A stretch of DNA of 64,000 nucleotides from an uncultured Bacilli bacterium (GCA_934167665.1 CAKPLN010000001.1:310001-374000), one strand, 5' to 3'; counted from the first letter of the stretch, positions 27,054 to 37,332 are shown. Notes: generated by a model from the letters alone, not told the origin. Program-made: numbers and translations.

Positions 27054-28103
27054 TTAATTACGAACTTTTTGATATTTTTCCCTATTACTACTATATAACA
27101 CTTGTTTATTAGAATCGCCTCTACCAATGGTTAAAGTCACCTCATTAGGTGTAATATTCATAACTGTACCAAGTGAATAACCAGTATCTTCAACACCAGC
27201 TCTATTCATAGCTGCTCTTAAACTCTCGTCAAGATCTACATCAGCTCTTATTGTATAGTGACCATCTTTCTTCACGCCATCTAAAACCTTATCTCTTAAA
27301 CAACTTTTAAAAGCATTGATAGTTTCTTCCGAATTAGGGCTACTAACCATACTATATTTTAGTGCCAAAATAGAGTTAATAAAACTTGCGCTACAATCAT
27401 AGCGAATAGCAAAAACAGGATCTGTCAAAGCCTTAGCCCACCAATCAGCGGCTACATTAGCGGCACAAATGATACTATCATCTGACTCTTCGTGCCTCAT
27501 ATCTTTAGACATAGAAGATAATTCCCCAATTCGATCAACGGTAACTATTGAATTAGTATCAATATTATAAATAGTTTCATTATCCATAACAATTCTCAAA
27601 GCACAATTAGGATATCCACTACAAATTGTTGCTGCAAAAGGCTTATAATATAAACTAGTTCTATCAAGCTGTATGCATTTTCTTAAATTTAAAATTCTAC
27701 TGTAATCAGAATCTAAAAGCCCTGCATTATCAAGGGTTTGCTTTTTATAGTCAAGTAAAACTCTCAATTGATCAACAGTAAAATCAACAACATCAAAATA
27801 AAAAGCATTACGTGGTAAACCACAAGTCATAACAGATTCTTCTATAAAATGAGCTATATTATCTATTTCTTCATTGGTAAAACTAACACAACCGGAACAT
27901 TTATCACGTAATATACGATAATCTTCAGTATAAATAATAGGAATTTCTCTTCCAATCCCATTTCTTTCTATTTCTTCTAATTGTGAAATAACGTCACTAG
28001 TACTAATAGTCTTGGTTTCATTATCTCGCATAAACTCTTCATTATTTAATAAACAAAACTTAACAAACTCAGCCAAAGCTGAAGCCATTTGTAAATTATC
28101 CAT
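27054..28103 (-). CDS. Hypothetical protein (349 aa)
   Basis: I do not recognise this soluble protein. It is rich in acidic residues, has scattered cysteines (DKCSGC, CSGYPNC) and no membrane helix, signal peptide or clear catalytic motif. A strong GGGGGGATTGTT site precedes the ATG and a terminator follows, so it is a well-expressed single gene. Its style resembles the other unassigned proteins at 30191-31003 and 59151-59630, suggesting lineage-specific families. Confidence 0.6.
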   Translation of the reverse strand: MDNLQMASALAEFVKFCLLNNEEFMRDNETKTISTSDVISQLEEIERNGIGREIPIIYTEDYRILRDKCSGCVSFTNEEIDNIAHFIEESVMTCGLPRNAFYFDVVDFTVDQLRVLLDYKKQTLDNAGLLDSDYSRILNLRKCIQLDRTSLYYKPFAATICSGYPNCALRIVMDNETIYNIDTNSIVTVDRIGELSSMSKDMRHEESDDSIICAANVAADWWAKALTDPVFAIRYDCSASFINSILALKYSMVSSPNSEETINAFKSCLRDKVLDGVKKDGHYTIRADVDLDESLRAAMNRAGVEDTGYSLGTVMNITPNEVTLTIGRGDSNKQVLYSSNREKYQKVRN

Positions 28104-28215
28104 AACAATCCCCCCAAATTAGTAGACAAATTATAGCACAAAATTCATAAAATGTCAAATTACAGGCAAAAGGATAAATTAAATAATTTACCAAATATAA
28201 AAAATAATATCACTA

Positions 28216-29154
28216 CTATCGTCTCAAAATATAAAGCATATATAACGCATAAACAAACAATAAAAAGATACCTTTTTTCTTTTCTAGTTTAAGTCCTCTA
28301 GCGATAAGAACATACACTAAAACACTAGAAAATAACATGATTATAATATCAATAAAAGAATTCATATCATAAATAATCGGATTAATAACACTAGATAAAC
28401 CTAAAATAAAAAAAATATTAAAAATATTAGAACCAACAACATTACCAACGGCTATATCATCTTCCCCTTTTTTAGAAGCAACAACCGATGTAACAAGTTC
28501 TGGTAAAGATGTACCTATAGCCACTATGGTTAAAGCAATAACACTCTGACTAACACCTAATACCTTCGCAACTTCTATAGCACTATTTACTACTAATTGC
28601 CCTCCAAATATTATGCCAATTAATCCAATAACGGCAAAAACAACATCTTTAAAACTAAACTTTGATTTTACATCATTTTTCTTAACAGATTTAATAGAAT
28701 CTTTAATTAAAACATATAAATATAATACAAGTAAAAGTAATAATATTACTCCATCAAGCCTATTTATAACAGCTTTAACTCCACCTCTACCAAAGTACCT
28801 AAAACCCATAATAAACAATAATATTCCTGAAAAAATAACATACATAAAATCTCTAGTTAAAACTTTCTTCTTAGTACATATTGTACCAGCCAAACTACTA
28901 AAACCTAATACAAGCAATAAATTACAAATATTAGAACCAACAACATTACCCAAAGAAATATCATTAACTCCCTTAATAGAAGCCGAAACACTAACCGCTG
29001 TTTCAGGAGCACTAGTACCAAAAGCTACTATCGTAAGGCCAATAATAAGTGGAGGTATTCCAAGTGCCTTAGCAATATTAGAACAACCATCAACAAACAA
29101 ATCAGCAGACTTAACTAATAAAAATAATCCAACAGCAATTAAAATAAAACTCAT
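28216..29154 (-). CDS. Calcium/sodium (cation) antiporter, CaCA family YrbG-like
   Basis: This integral membrane exchanger has about ten helices in two inverted halves, each with the alpha-repeat signature: FGTSAPETAVSVSASIKG with GNVVGSNICNLLLVLG in the first half, and IGTSLPELVTSVVASKKG with GNVVGSNIFNIFFILG in the second. It would exchange Ca2+ for Na+ or H+ across the membrane. The ATG at 29154 follows GGGAGG; an upstream ATG at 29166 lies before that site and is not used. It is monocistronic. Confidence 0.92.
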   Translation of the reverse strand: MSFILIAVGLFLLVKSADLFVDGCSNIAKALGIPPLIIGLTIVAFGTSAPETAVSVSASIKGVNDISLGNVVGSNICNLLLVLGFSSLAGTICTKKKVLTRDFMYVIFSGILLFIMGFRYFGRGGVKAVINRLDGVILLLLLVLYLYVLIKDSIKSVKKNDVKSKFSFKDVVFAVIGLIGIIFGGQLVVNSAIEVAKVLGVSQSVIALTIVAIGTSLPELVTSVVASKKGEDDIAVGNVVGSNIFNIFFILGLSSVINPIIYDMNSFIDIIIMLFSSVLVYVLIARGLKLEKKKGIFLLFVYALYMLYILRR

Positions 29155-29232
29155 AATGCCTCCCATGCTACAACAATCAATAAAATATATTAAAATATTA
29201 AAAATATATTACTAAAAATAAAAACCTAGTAA

Positions 29233-29769
29233 TTATACATTCTGATAATTACTAAGAATACCTTTATATTCTACTTTTAAATTACTAATCTTTTTAAAAT
29301 CCATAGGTTTAACTATATCTGGTAACTCTGATTCAAAATCAACCTCATCCAACAAATACTTTACAAACTCAGCACAATAAAAGTAATTATTACGTCTGAT
29401 TCTAACATTAACCCCAGATGCAAAAAGCCCAATGGTATTAAAACGATATATCTTCTTTCTTCTTTCCATCTTTTTAATAATTCTTCTTAATTTTCTATAT
29501 TGCCACTCACTAACTTCAAAAGAGCAAACCAAAGCCTTAGTATTTTTAAATCTCTTAAATGTTCCAATATTTATTCCCTCATGAACAAATCCCCCAATAA
29601 AAGGATTATAAGGATTTAATCTTCCAAAACTATACATCCTCTCAAGCCCACTATCAAGAGCAATAGATACATGACTATATTCTTTTCCAGTATAATATTT
29701 AACAATTCTAGATAACATAGTTCCAGAATATGTAAAAACAATATAAATCTTAACCTTGTTACTTCTCAT
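29233..29769 (-). CDS. YiiX/YebB-like permuted NlpC/P60 cysteine hydrolase
   Basis: This 178-residue protein fits the permuted papain-like NlpC/P60 superfamily: the His comes first in GKEYSHVSIALDSG (His33) and the nucleophile Cys later in NNYFYCAEFVKYLL (Cys132). It has no clear signal peptide, so it is probably cytoplasmic or membrane-associated. Substrates in this group include lipids and peptides and cannot be fixed here. The ATG at 29769 has a GGAG site; a longer in-frame form to 29844 has none. Confidence 0.65.
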   Translation of the reverse strand: MRSNKVKIYIVFTYSGTMLSRIVKYYTGKEYSHVSIALDSGLERMYSFGRLNPYNPFIGGFVHEGINIGTFKRFKNTKALVCSFEVSEWQYRKLRRIIKKMERRKKIYRFNTIGLFASGVNVRIRRNNYFYCAEFVKYLLDEVDFESELPDIVKPMDFKKISNLKVEYKGILSNYQNV

Positions 29770-30009
29770 TAAAACAACTCCAATATAAACAACAAATACT
29801 TTATTATAACTAATAAAGTTTACCATTACGTTAATTAACTCCATACAAAAAATTAAAAGTATTTATATCTGCAATAGTATCATTTTAAATACATTCATAA
29901 TAACTAAACTATATCATTTAGTGTCAACTATAAAATTATATCATAAAAAAGAAGAAATAATTGTAAAATTTTTATGATGTATATTCCTAATAATCAAACA
30001 TAATAAAAA

Positions 30010-30029
30010 CACTAATATTTCTATTAGTG
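30010..30029 (-). terminator. Terminator of tRNA-Thr(CGT)
   Basis: CACTAATA/TATTAGTG stem followed by TTTTTATT on the minus strand, just downstream of the tRNA. Confidence 0.75.
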
Positions 30030-30044
30030 CCAATATTAATTAAC

Positions 30045-30120
30045 TGGTGCCAAATAAAGGACTTGAACCTTCGACCTTTGCATTACGAATGCACTGCTCT
30101 ACCAACTGAGCTAATTTGGC
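30045..30120 (-). tRNA. tRNA-Thr(CGT)
   Basis: The cloverleaf is complete: acceptor GCCAAAT/ATTTGGC, D-arm GCTC-AGTTGGTA-GAGC, anticodon loop TTCGTAA (anticodon CGT, codon ACG), T-loop TTCAAGT and an encoded CCA. It stands alone with its own terminator. Confidence 0.93.
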
Positions 30121-30190
30121 AAAAGGAATAACTAAATTATATCATAGTTTGCAAGATATAAAATACTTTTTATAAATTTAATTATAAAAG

Positions 30191-31003
30191 TTATTCCCTA
30201 ACAAGTTTTTTAGAAGAATTATTAGTATCCATACCTTTTTCATTTTCTGTCACTGCATCAATAAGTAACTTATCCATTGCTCCTTTTAAATATGGAAATT
30301 CAGAATATAATGGTGCTACAGCTTCTACTACTTGACTCACACGAATAAACGTATCATTACCGCTTCCAACCTGACCATTAGAAACTATACCACTAACACT
30401 AAATAGTTTTATTTTATCACAATAAAGATCACATGTTCTAATAACACCATAATCACTATCTTTTGAAACATCTTTAGAATCAGACAAATAATCGATACTA
30501 TCAGAAAAAACAGTAAAAACATCATTGCCACGTTCATGTAAAACTTCCTCAACTGTATGAGCAAATTGACGTTGATTAACAAATATAGCTTGAGAATTAG
30601 CTAAAGCCATATTTCTTTTAACTTCATCGATAGTAAGATCCGAAGAATCAATACATTTGATAATTTTCCCCGCATTTTCGCAAAAGATAGCCTCATCTAA
30701 ACCAAGTCGGCTTAAATAATCAAATTGAATTTTTCCCAAAACATCAAGACTGCCTCTAGATCCTAAATCTTTAAGTGAAACTCTTTTACCAAAATAATAC
30801 ATTCCACTATAATTTTTAAATGGTATAACATCTCCTCCATTTAAACAAGCCTCAAAAAAGCGAAATCCAACTAAACCTTTTTCTTCATCAACACTTAACG
30901 GATTGCAATCACTAACAGACTCAATCTTAATATTACTATCAAGTTCTTGATAAACAGCACTATTATAATACTTTTCTACATAATACTTTTTAACGTTTTT
31001 CAT
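30191..31003 (-). CDS. Hypothetical protein (270 aa)
   Basis: This unrecognised soluble protein has mixed alpha/beta composition, no membrane segment and no evident catalytic motif. The ATG at 31003 follows GGGGGCTAGG, and a TATAAT box lies just upstream (near 31028), so a longer form starting at 31039 would begin inside the promoter. It is a single gene divergent from the GDPD gene. The function is unknown. Confidence 0.6.
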   Translation of the reverse strand: MKNVKKYYVEKYYNSAVYQELDSNIKIESVSDCNPLSVDEEKGLVGFRFFEACLNGGDVIPFKNYSGMYYFGKRVSLKDLGSRGSLDVLGKIQFDYLSRLGLDEAIFCENAGKIIKCIDSSDLTIDEVKRNMALANSQAIFVNQRQFAHTVEEVLHERGNDVFTVFSDSIDYLSDSKDVSKDSDYGVIRTCDLYCDKIKLFSVSGIVSNGQVGSGNDTFIRVSQVVEAVAPLYSEFPYLKGAMDKLLIDAVTENEKGMDTNNSSKKLVRE

Positions 31004-31062
31004 ACCTAGCCCCCAAAATCTACGCATATTATACCACAAAAGTTTTTATAGTAAAGTATGTA

Positions 31063-31091
31063 TTGACAAAAAATAGTAAATAAAGTATAGA
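31063..31091 (+). promoter_or_regulatory. Sigma-A type promoter of the GDPD gene
   Basis: TTGACA (31063-31068), a 17-bp spacer and TATAGA (31086-31091) lie 31 bp upstream of the start codon. The -35 match is perfect. Confidence 0.75.
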
Positions 31092-31122
31092 TTAACTAAT
31101 AATTAATATTAGGAGAGATAAA

Positions 31123-31824
31123 ATGCTTACTCAAAAAATAATTGCTCATCGTGGAATATACGATAACATCCAAATCCCGGAAAATACACTTTTAGCCTTT
31201 AAAGAAGCTTTAAAACATAACCTTCCCATAGAATTAGACATTCACCTAACAAAAGATAACAAACTAGTTGTTTTTCATGACTATACCCTTGAAAGAATGA
31301 CTAATCAAAAACTAACAATAGAACTATTACAAATAAAAGATCTAGAAAAAATAACTTTATTAAATTGTAAAGAAAAAATTCCCACTCTAAAAGAAGTCCT
31401 TAACTTAGTAAATGGCAAAGTACCACTCTTAATAGAAGTAAAATGCAAAACAGGCGAAAAACCAATTATAAAAACTCTATTAAATGAACTAAATAACTAT
31501 AATGGTGAAGTCTATATTCAGTCTTTTAATCCAAAACTAGTAAAAATATTAAAAAGAAAAAAAGCAAGATACAAAATAGGACTATTAATAAATAAAAATA
31601 CAAATAAAAAGATATGGAAAATAATCAACTATCCATACCTTTGTATTAAATATATAAAACCAGACTTTATATCTATTCATAAAAGTCTTATTCAAAAAAA
31701 ATATATTCAAAAATATACCAATAAAATTCCTATTTTGCTTTGGACAATAAGCAATAATGAAGAATTAACAAAACTAAGTTCCAAATATATTTGTATATGT
31801 GATAATATTTTTCAAATTAATTAA
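31123..31824 (+). CDS. Glycerophosphodiester phosphodiesterase (GDPD) family
   Basis: This enzyme hydrolyses glycerophosphodiesters to glycerol 3-phosphate and an alcohol, with divalent metal. The signatures are IAHRGIYDNIQIPENTLLAF near residue 7 and ELDIHLTKDNKLVVFHDYTL near 37, holding the catalytic His pair and Glu/Asp ligands; LLIEVK and VYIQSFNPKLV follow. At 233 residues it is a typical cytoplasmic short form without signal peptide. It meets the next gene convergently with only 2 bp between the stop codons. Confidence 0.93.
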   Translation: MLTQKIIAHRGIYDNIQIPENTLLAFKEALKHNLPIELDIHLTKDNKLVVFHDYTLERMTNQKLTIELLQIKDLEKITLLNCKEKIPTLKEVLNLVNGKVPLLIEVKCKTGEKPIIKTLLNELNNYNGEVYIQSFNPKLVKILKRKKARYKIGLLINKNTNKKIWKIINYPYLCIKYIKPDFISIHKSLIQKKYIQKYTNKIPILLWTISNNEELTKLSSKYICICDNIFQIN

Positions 31825-31826
31825 TC

Positions 31827-32636
31827 CTACCTCTTAATATACTGTCGATAAGATACATAATTATATCCATTTGTTGTTGGAACATCTAATGGTAAAATAT
31901 AAAAATCACTGGCAAATATTCTTTCTTCAAGGTTAATGCCTTCATCAGAATGTCTACTTCTAAAACGAGATAGAATAACTCTACCACCATTATTTAAAAT
32001 TCTCCCTAAATTGTCTCTAGCAACAACTAATTTACTTTTATCTCTATTATAATCTAATATATTAGAAATAAAGGCCAAATCATATTTCTTATCTAGTTCA
32101 ATTTCTTCAGAACAAATATCTAATGGCCTAAAGTTTAACTCCCTAGCAGAAAGTTTTTGTACTAGTTTTCTTTTTTTCATTTGATAATTAACTTTGGGAG
32201 CAAAGACATTAACAAAAAGAGGACTATAATATAGTTTTTCATCAGGAAATAATTCTAAGTATTTCTTCCAAAACACTTCACTTTCCTCTTCATCTTTCGA
32301 AATAGCCAAATCATGATAATAAATAATTCCAAATAAATCATCATAACTCAATTTAGCAGCATCAACATAGCCATGTTGTAATAACCACTTACGTAAATGA
32401 TAATAACGATATGTTAGAGGATTTATATCAAAAGTATCAACTACACTAGCACCAGCATCAATAGCTGAAAACAAATAATCAGAAGATGATAAAACAGAAA
32501 AAACTCTCTTGTTCATAACGTCGGTATTATTAAATAACAGCTCCAAATCTTCATTAGTTCTAGAATACAAAAAACTAAACACATCAGCATGACGTCTAAC
32601 TAGCGCATAATCAATATCCTCTTGTAATGTTCGCAT
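31827..32636 (-). CDS. Putative SAM-dependent transferase (DUF3419-like)
   Basis: The central part reads as a Rossmann methyltransferase-like fold: VFSVLSSSDYLFSAIDAGA and then VDTFDINPLTYRYYHLRKW (SAM-binding strand and acidic loop), later YDLAFISNILDY and ILNNGGRVILSRF. This pattern resembles DUF3419/BtaA-type aminocarboxypropyl transferases, but the match is by eye and plain methyltransferase is possible. The ATG at 32636 is chosen because a TATAAT box lies downstream of the more distal in-frame codons. A bidirectional hairpin lies upstream at 32735-32773. Confidence 0.5.
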   Translation of the reverse strand: MRTLQEDIDYALVRRHADVFSFLYSRTNEDLELLFNNTDVMNKRVFSVLSSSDYLFSAIDAGASVVDTFDINPLTYRYYHLRKWLLQHGYVDAAKLSYDDLFGIIYYHDLAISKDEEESEVFWKKYLELFPDEKLYYSPLFVNVFAPKVNYQMKKRKLVQKLSARELNFRPLDICSEEIELDKKYDLAFISNILDYNRDKSKLVVARDNLGRILNNGGRVILSRFRSRHSDEGINLEERIFASDFYILPLDVPTTNGYNYVSYRQYIKR

Positions 32637-32734
32637 ACAAAGTACCACTTTTCTATAAAGAATCCCCTCATTAAAAATTTCACGACATATTATAACATAA
32701 ACTTTTAAAATATACAAAACTTTTTGAAACTAAA

Positions 32735-32773
32735 AAATTCCTAAAGTGATAAACTAATCGCTTTAAGAATTTT
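32735..32773. terminator. Bidirectional terminator at the end of the copper operon
   Basis: AAAATTCCTAAAGTGAT and ATCGCTTTAAGAATTTT form a long, nearly perfect stem with A and T runs on both sides, directly after the last copper-operon frame. Confidence 0.6.
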
Positions 32774-32778
32774 AAATT

Positions 32779-33306
32779 CTAAACTTTTGGTCCTAACCAA
32801 TTTTGAAACTTATCAGTTAAATTATCAAGCTGACTAGTACCAATAACTACATACTCATCAGTTAAATACATATCATCTAAAGGTATAGGATTACATCCTT
32901 CTCCATCATCACTTAAATCATTTAACTCATCTATAGAAAACATACTACCACAATTTTGACATTGTAATTTATCACCTACTTATACAAAATAAGCATAAGG
33001 AGCCCCACTACAGCTTTGACAAGTATTAACAACCACTACAATCTCACCCCTAGAACCTTTAAGTGCAACAAGTCCTACCTGTACATCATCAAGTGCATAA
33101 TTTACATACAAAGCTCAATCTGTAATATAATTTTTCTTTATTAAAACCTTGCCATCATCAACTAAAGCTTCAATAACCTTCCCATTAATATTTTTTAAAT
33201 TAGCAGGTCTATTACCATTATTAGTATTATTAACCTCGCTACCACAACCACTAAACAAGAACAAACTAAATACAAGTATAAATATAATTTTATAATACTT
33301 CTTCAT
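32779..33306 (-). pseudogene. Lipoprotein with DUF2318-like metal-binding domain, two in-frame stops
   Basis: The reading frame starts with a lipoprotein signal (lipobox FSGC near residue 20) and an intact 63 codons, then TGA at about 33115. Beyond it the same frame continues: ALYVNYALDDVQVGLVALKG, VVVNTCQSCSGAPYAYF, a TAA, and VGDKLQCQNCGSMFSID to the end at 32779. The two CxxC pairs are typical of DUF2318-type extracytoplasmic metal or Fe-S proteins. Two nonsense mutations without a frameshift mark it as a recent pseudogene. It is the last gene of the copA operon. Confidence 0.75.
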
Positions 33307-33308
33307 AT

Positions 33309-33539
33309 TTATTTTTCCTCAAATGAAATAACAGAATAATCAAGATCTTTAATTTTTGAAGAAATTAAATCTTTATCAACCTCATCATTATAGAAAACAG
33401 TAGCACTTTTATCTTTTAAATCAACACTGACCTTTACAACATTATTAATACCAAGTAAAGTGCTTTTAACTTTTTCAGCGCAATGATTACACATCATCCC
33501 TTCAATATAAACTTTAAGTTTTTTATTTTTATTAAACAT
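33309..33539 (-). CDS. copZ: Copper chaperone (heavy-metal-associated domain protein)
   Basis: This 76-residue protein is a single HMA domain with the metal site GMMCNHCAEKV at residues 14-24 and a ferredoxin-like beta-alpha-beta pattern ending in YSVISFEEK. CopZ carries Cu(I) to CopA. It starts 1 bp after the copA stop with a GAGGAGA site, so the two are coupled. Confidence 0.88.
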   Translation of the reverse strand: MFNKNKKLKVYIEGMMCNHCAEKVKSTLLGINNVVKVSVDLKDKSATVFYNDEVDKDLISSKIKDLDYSVISFEEK

Positions 33540-33540
33540 A

Positions 33541-35724
33541 TTATCTTCTCCTCCATTTCTTTAATCTTAAAGCATTTAAAACAACCGTTAAACTAGATAA
33601 TGTCATAGTTCCACCAGCAATCATAGGATTAATTTCTATACCTAACCCCCTAAATAACCCCATAGCTATTGGTACCATACAAGCATTATAGAAAAATGCC
33701 CAAAATAAATTTTGTTTTATATTCTTAATTGTTTTAAAACTAATATCCAATAAATTAGGAATATCACTCAAATTATTTCTCAATAAAATAACACTTGCTG
33801 AATTAAAAGCAATATCCGTACCATTCTTTAAACTAACTCCAATATCAGCCAGTGCCAAACTAGGAGCATCATTTATACCATCACCAATCATCATAACTTT
33901 CTTAGTCTTTTTCAAATCTCTTATAACATCAGCCTTTTCTTTAGGTAAAACATTAGCAATAACTTTACTGATTCCAACATTAGAAGCAATAATAGAAGCT
34001 GTCTTATCATTATCACCCGTTAACATAATCACCTCTTTACCCATACCTTTAAGTTCCTCTATAGCAAGCTTTGCTTCATCTCTAACCACATCTTTTACCC
34101 CTGCCATTGCCAAAACTTCTTTATTTTTAAACAAATAGACAATACTGCACCCATCTTCTTGTAATTTCCTCTCATCATCTACATATTGATTAGAAACTTC
34201 AAGCATTGAAAATATCTTATTATTACCAACTAAATATTTTTCATTATCAACATAACCACTTAAACCTACCCCTTCAATATTTTTATAATCCTTAACTTTT
34301 AAGTTCTTATATTTGCCCTTAAAAGCACTAGCAATAGGATGAGAAGAATTACTTTCTAAAGAAGAAATAATATTTAAAACCTCTTTTTCAGAAAGTTCAC
34401 CATAATTAAATAATTTACTAACTTTAAGTGTCCCATATGTCAAAGTACCAGTTTTATCAAAAACAATAGTATCAACTTTATGAGCATTTTCTAACGTCTC
34501 ACTATTTTTAACTAAAATACCATTAGTAGCACAAACGCCTTCACTTATAACGATTGCTAAAGGTGTTGCTAAACCAAGCGCACATGGGCAAGCAACAACC
34601 AACACGCTTACAAAAGAAACAAAAGCTTCCTTAACTTCAAAGCCTAAGATTAAATATCCCAAAAAAGTAACTACTGAAATAGCTATTATTACCGGTACAA
34701 AAATACCACAAACTCTATCAGCCACTCTAGATATTGGAGCTTTAGTATTAGTTGCCTCAACTACCAATCTAACAATTTCTGAGACAGTTGAATCTTTCCC
34801 AATCTTTTCAGCACGATAAGATAAAACTCCATCAATATTTATTGAACCAGCTACTACCTTACTAGAAATCATCTTTTTAACAGGGCTTGATTCCCCACTT
34901 ATAAAAGATTCATCAACATAACTTTCACCATCAACAACCTCTCCATCAACAGCAATCCTCATTCCCGGCTTAATAACTAAAATATCTCCTTGTTTAACCA
35001 TATCCAAAGATATAGCTTTAATACTATCACCATTTTTAATATAAGCTTCCTTAGGTGTAATAGACACTAATCCCTTAATAGCTTCCTTAGTTTTTTCTTT
35101 ATTTATATCATCAATAAATCTACCCAATTTAACTAAATACAAAATTATACAGATACTTTCAAAATATAAATTATCAACTGCCATATTATTACCTGAAAAG
35201 ATCAAGATCATATTATAAAAACTATATCCAAAACTAAAAATTACTCCTAATGTTACTAAAGAATCCATATTAGGTTCCCTATGAAATAAATTTTTAATAC
35301 CACTTTTTATTATATCATTACCAAAAAATATAAAATATATAACGAACAAGCATAAACATACAGAATAATTAATTGGATAGGAAGCCATATTTAAAAATGG
35401 TATACTAGGAAGTCCAATCATATGAGACATAGATATATATAAAACAAAAAAAGCTATCAATCCATTAAAAATATAATATGTTTTATTACTATCTTTACTA
35501 TCATCATCCTCGACATATAGTCCCATAGATTTAAATCCTGCTTCTTTTACAAAACGATTTAAATCATCAACTGTAAGAAAATCTTCATACTCAATACTAG
35601 CTGTTGCCATTACTAAGTTAACTAAGGCATCATTTATACCCTTCTGCTTCTTTAAATATTTCTCCAATCCAGAAGAACAAGCACTACATGTCATACCTTC
35701 AATTTTTAAAATTATTTTATTCAT
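33541..35724 (-). CDS. copA: Copper-translocating P-type ATPase CopA
   Basis: This P1B-type ATPase exports Cu(I) from the cytoplasm. The 727-residue product has one HMA domain (GMTCSACSS, residues 10-18), about eight membrane helices, the ion site CPCALGLATPLAI, the phosphorylation motif DKTGTLT, the nucleotide-binding HP motif (SSHPIASAF) and GDGINDAPSLALADIGVSL. It is intact although both outer genes of the operon are broken. Its ATG overlaps the stop of the upstream pseudogene (ATGA). No copper regulator gene is adjacent. Confidence 0.95.
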   Translation of the reverse strand: MNKIILKIEGMTCSACSSGLEKYLKKQKGINDALVNLVMATASIEYEDFLTVDDLNRFVKEAGFKSMGLYVEDDDSKDSNKTYYIFNGLIAFFVLYISMSHMIGLPSIPFLNMASYPINYSVCLCLFVIYFIFFGNDIIKSGIKNLFHREPNMDSLVTLGVIFSFGYSFYNMILIFSGNNMAVDNLYFESICIILYLVKLGRFIDDINKEKTKEAIKGLVSITPKEAYIKNGDSIKAISLDMVKQGDILVIKPGMRIAVDGEVVDGESYVDESFISGESSPVKKMISSKVVAGSINIDGVLSYRAEKIGKDSTVSEIVRLVVEATNTKAPISRVADRVCGIFVPVIIAISVVTFLGYLILGFEVKEAFVSFVSVLVVACPCALGLATPLAIVISEGVCATNGILVKNSETLENAHKVDTIVFDKTGTLTYGTLKVSKLFNYGELSEKEVLNIISSLESNSSHPIASAFKGKYKNLKVKDYKNIEGVGLSGYVDNEKYLVGNNKIFSMLEVSNQYVDDERKLQEDGCSIVYLFKNKEVLAMAGVKDVVRDEAKLAIEELKGMGKEVIMLTGDNDKTASIIASNVGISKVIANVLPKEKADVIRDLKKTKKVMMIGDGINDAPSLALADIGVSLKNGTDIAFNSASVILLRNNLSDIPNLLDISFKTIKNIKQNLFWAFFYNACMVPIAMGLFRGLGIEINPMIAGGTMTLSSLTVVLNALRLKKWRRR

Positions 35725-36984
35725 ACCATCACCTCGAAATAAGATTTATTATCTATTACCTTAATAGTATTTTGTATCATATTCATCCAACAATTCATAG
35801 AAAATGTCCCAACTTCATTAGGCATAAATTCAATTACATTTTCCCCTTCAACAAGCTTATGCTTAATATTATATTCTTCCATAAAGATTTCAATTACATC
35901 CAGTTAAATACATCTTATCAACCTCTACTATTAATTTTGTTTTAATTCCTTTTTGAATAACAATATTATCATAGCTATCATAAGCTAAAGAAATTTTAAC
36001 CTCTTGATAATCATCATAAATTGTTGAGGCCACATAGTCACTATAATCATTAGAACTATTAATATTTACGCCTATTGTTCCAAAACATCTAAATAACATA
36101 TTAAAAGATAAAATTATAATGAGTACAGTAGCTACTTTATTAAAAACTACTCTCATCCTTCCACTAAAATAGTTAAATATAGTACCAACAAAAAACATAA
36201 GTGGAGCCGTACCCAAAGCAAATAACCCCATAGCTAAAAAGCCTGATATAAAAGATCCTGTACCTAAAGCATAAATTTAATGGTCAACACGGCATTAAAC
36301 CATTTATTAATCCAATAATAAAGGGAATGCTACTTTTAGTTTTATAACCTTTAAATCTAGGTATTTTTAATCTAATAATTTCCATCATTTTTAAAGCCAT
36401 TAAAAGCATAAAGATAGAAGCTATAATCATAACAATTCCATTTACCATATAATTAATTGAAATAACACTTCCAATTAAACCAACTATCCACTAATGACAC
36501 TATAGGAGATAACTCGCCCTAAATTATAAAAAAAGGGCCTTTCAAATTTCTCACTTCTATCAGTACTATAACACACTAACAAATTAATAGCACCACATAT
36601 GCTAATACAATGAATACTAGTTAATACACCTATTAAAAAGAGCATTCCATAAGTTGTATTACTGTCAATTGTTGGAATAGCATTGAATATATTAAAACCA
36701 AATAGTTTATGTAACCCATAACCTAACAATAAAATAAAAAGAAAAATAAGAACAAATTGAACTAATCACAATCCAAACTTCAATTGTTTTTTATCAGTTG
36801 CGATTAAATTAGAATTCGTAATATAGCCTAAATCATTTATAGAATCAATTATTTTAGAAACATCAATTTCATCACAACATTCAATACAAGCTATATTTCC
36901 ATCAACAAATGCCTTCTCAACTCCATCAAGCTTTAATAATTCTAAAATAATTTTTTTACGACAATGAATTAATATTATTTTCAA
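35721..36984 (-). pseudogene. HMA-TauE/SafE-cupredoxin-like copper protein, multiply disrupted
   Basis: Pieces in three frames rebuild one protein: an HMA-like start (KIILELLKLDGVEKAFVDG), TGA near 36767, membrane segments (GMLFLIGVLTSIHCISICGA), a frameshift with stop near 36485, more helices up to GLINGLMPC, then TGA where homologues have MPCGPLQ, a frame change into GLFALGTAPLMFFVGTIFNY, and a last frameshift near 35895 into VIEFMPNEVGTFSMNCWMNM, a cupredoxin-like tail. This composite architecture is known from Bacillota copper loci. The HMA CxxC is missing. At least four lesions make it a true pseudogene. Its remnant stop overlaps copA. Confidence 0.75.
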
Positions 36985-37107
36985 TATAATATTTTATAAT
37001 TCCATCCCCCGTAACGCGCTCTAGACTTTTTCTGGAATATTCTCGCTCAACAATATGATGCTTTTTTCTTAATATCTTTTTAAAATTATACATATTATTA
37101 AGTTCAT

Positions 37108-37332
37108 TTATCTTCTAATCTTTAAACTGATCCTAGAAACCTCATCATCCTGTTTTCTAATAATAGTTTTTATAATCAAAAAATAAACAATTATTGGCAA
37201 CAAGAAAAACACAACACTAATCTCTTGAATCATTTTATTAGTAAGTGAAGTTAAAAGAAGAATCCTATATGCTAAATAATAACTAGCATAACACGCCAAT
37301 CCAATAAGTACTGCTTTTTGCCATTTTTTCAT
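37108..37332 (-). CDS. Small two-helix membrane protein (74 aa)
   Basis: Two hydrophobic segments (about residues 8-24 and 38-57) and a basic C-terminus (DDEVSRISLKIRR) suggest a small inner-membrane protein. A GAGGTG site lies 9 bp before the ATG at 37332; a GTG inside that site is not a likely start. It is last in a leftward group with the 130-residue and DUF1292 genes. I cannot assign a function. Confidence 0.55.
   Translation of the reverse strand: MKKWQKAVLIGLACYASYYLAYRILLLTSLTNKMIQEISVVFFLLPIIVYFLIIKTIIRKQDDEVSRISLKIRR

Noticed and set aside
28613..29215. 200-codon plus-strand frame opposite the antiporter gene
   Set aside because: It is antisense to a protein with both CaCA alpha-repeat signatures and lacks a ribosome binding site.
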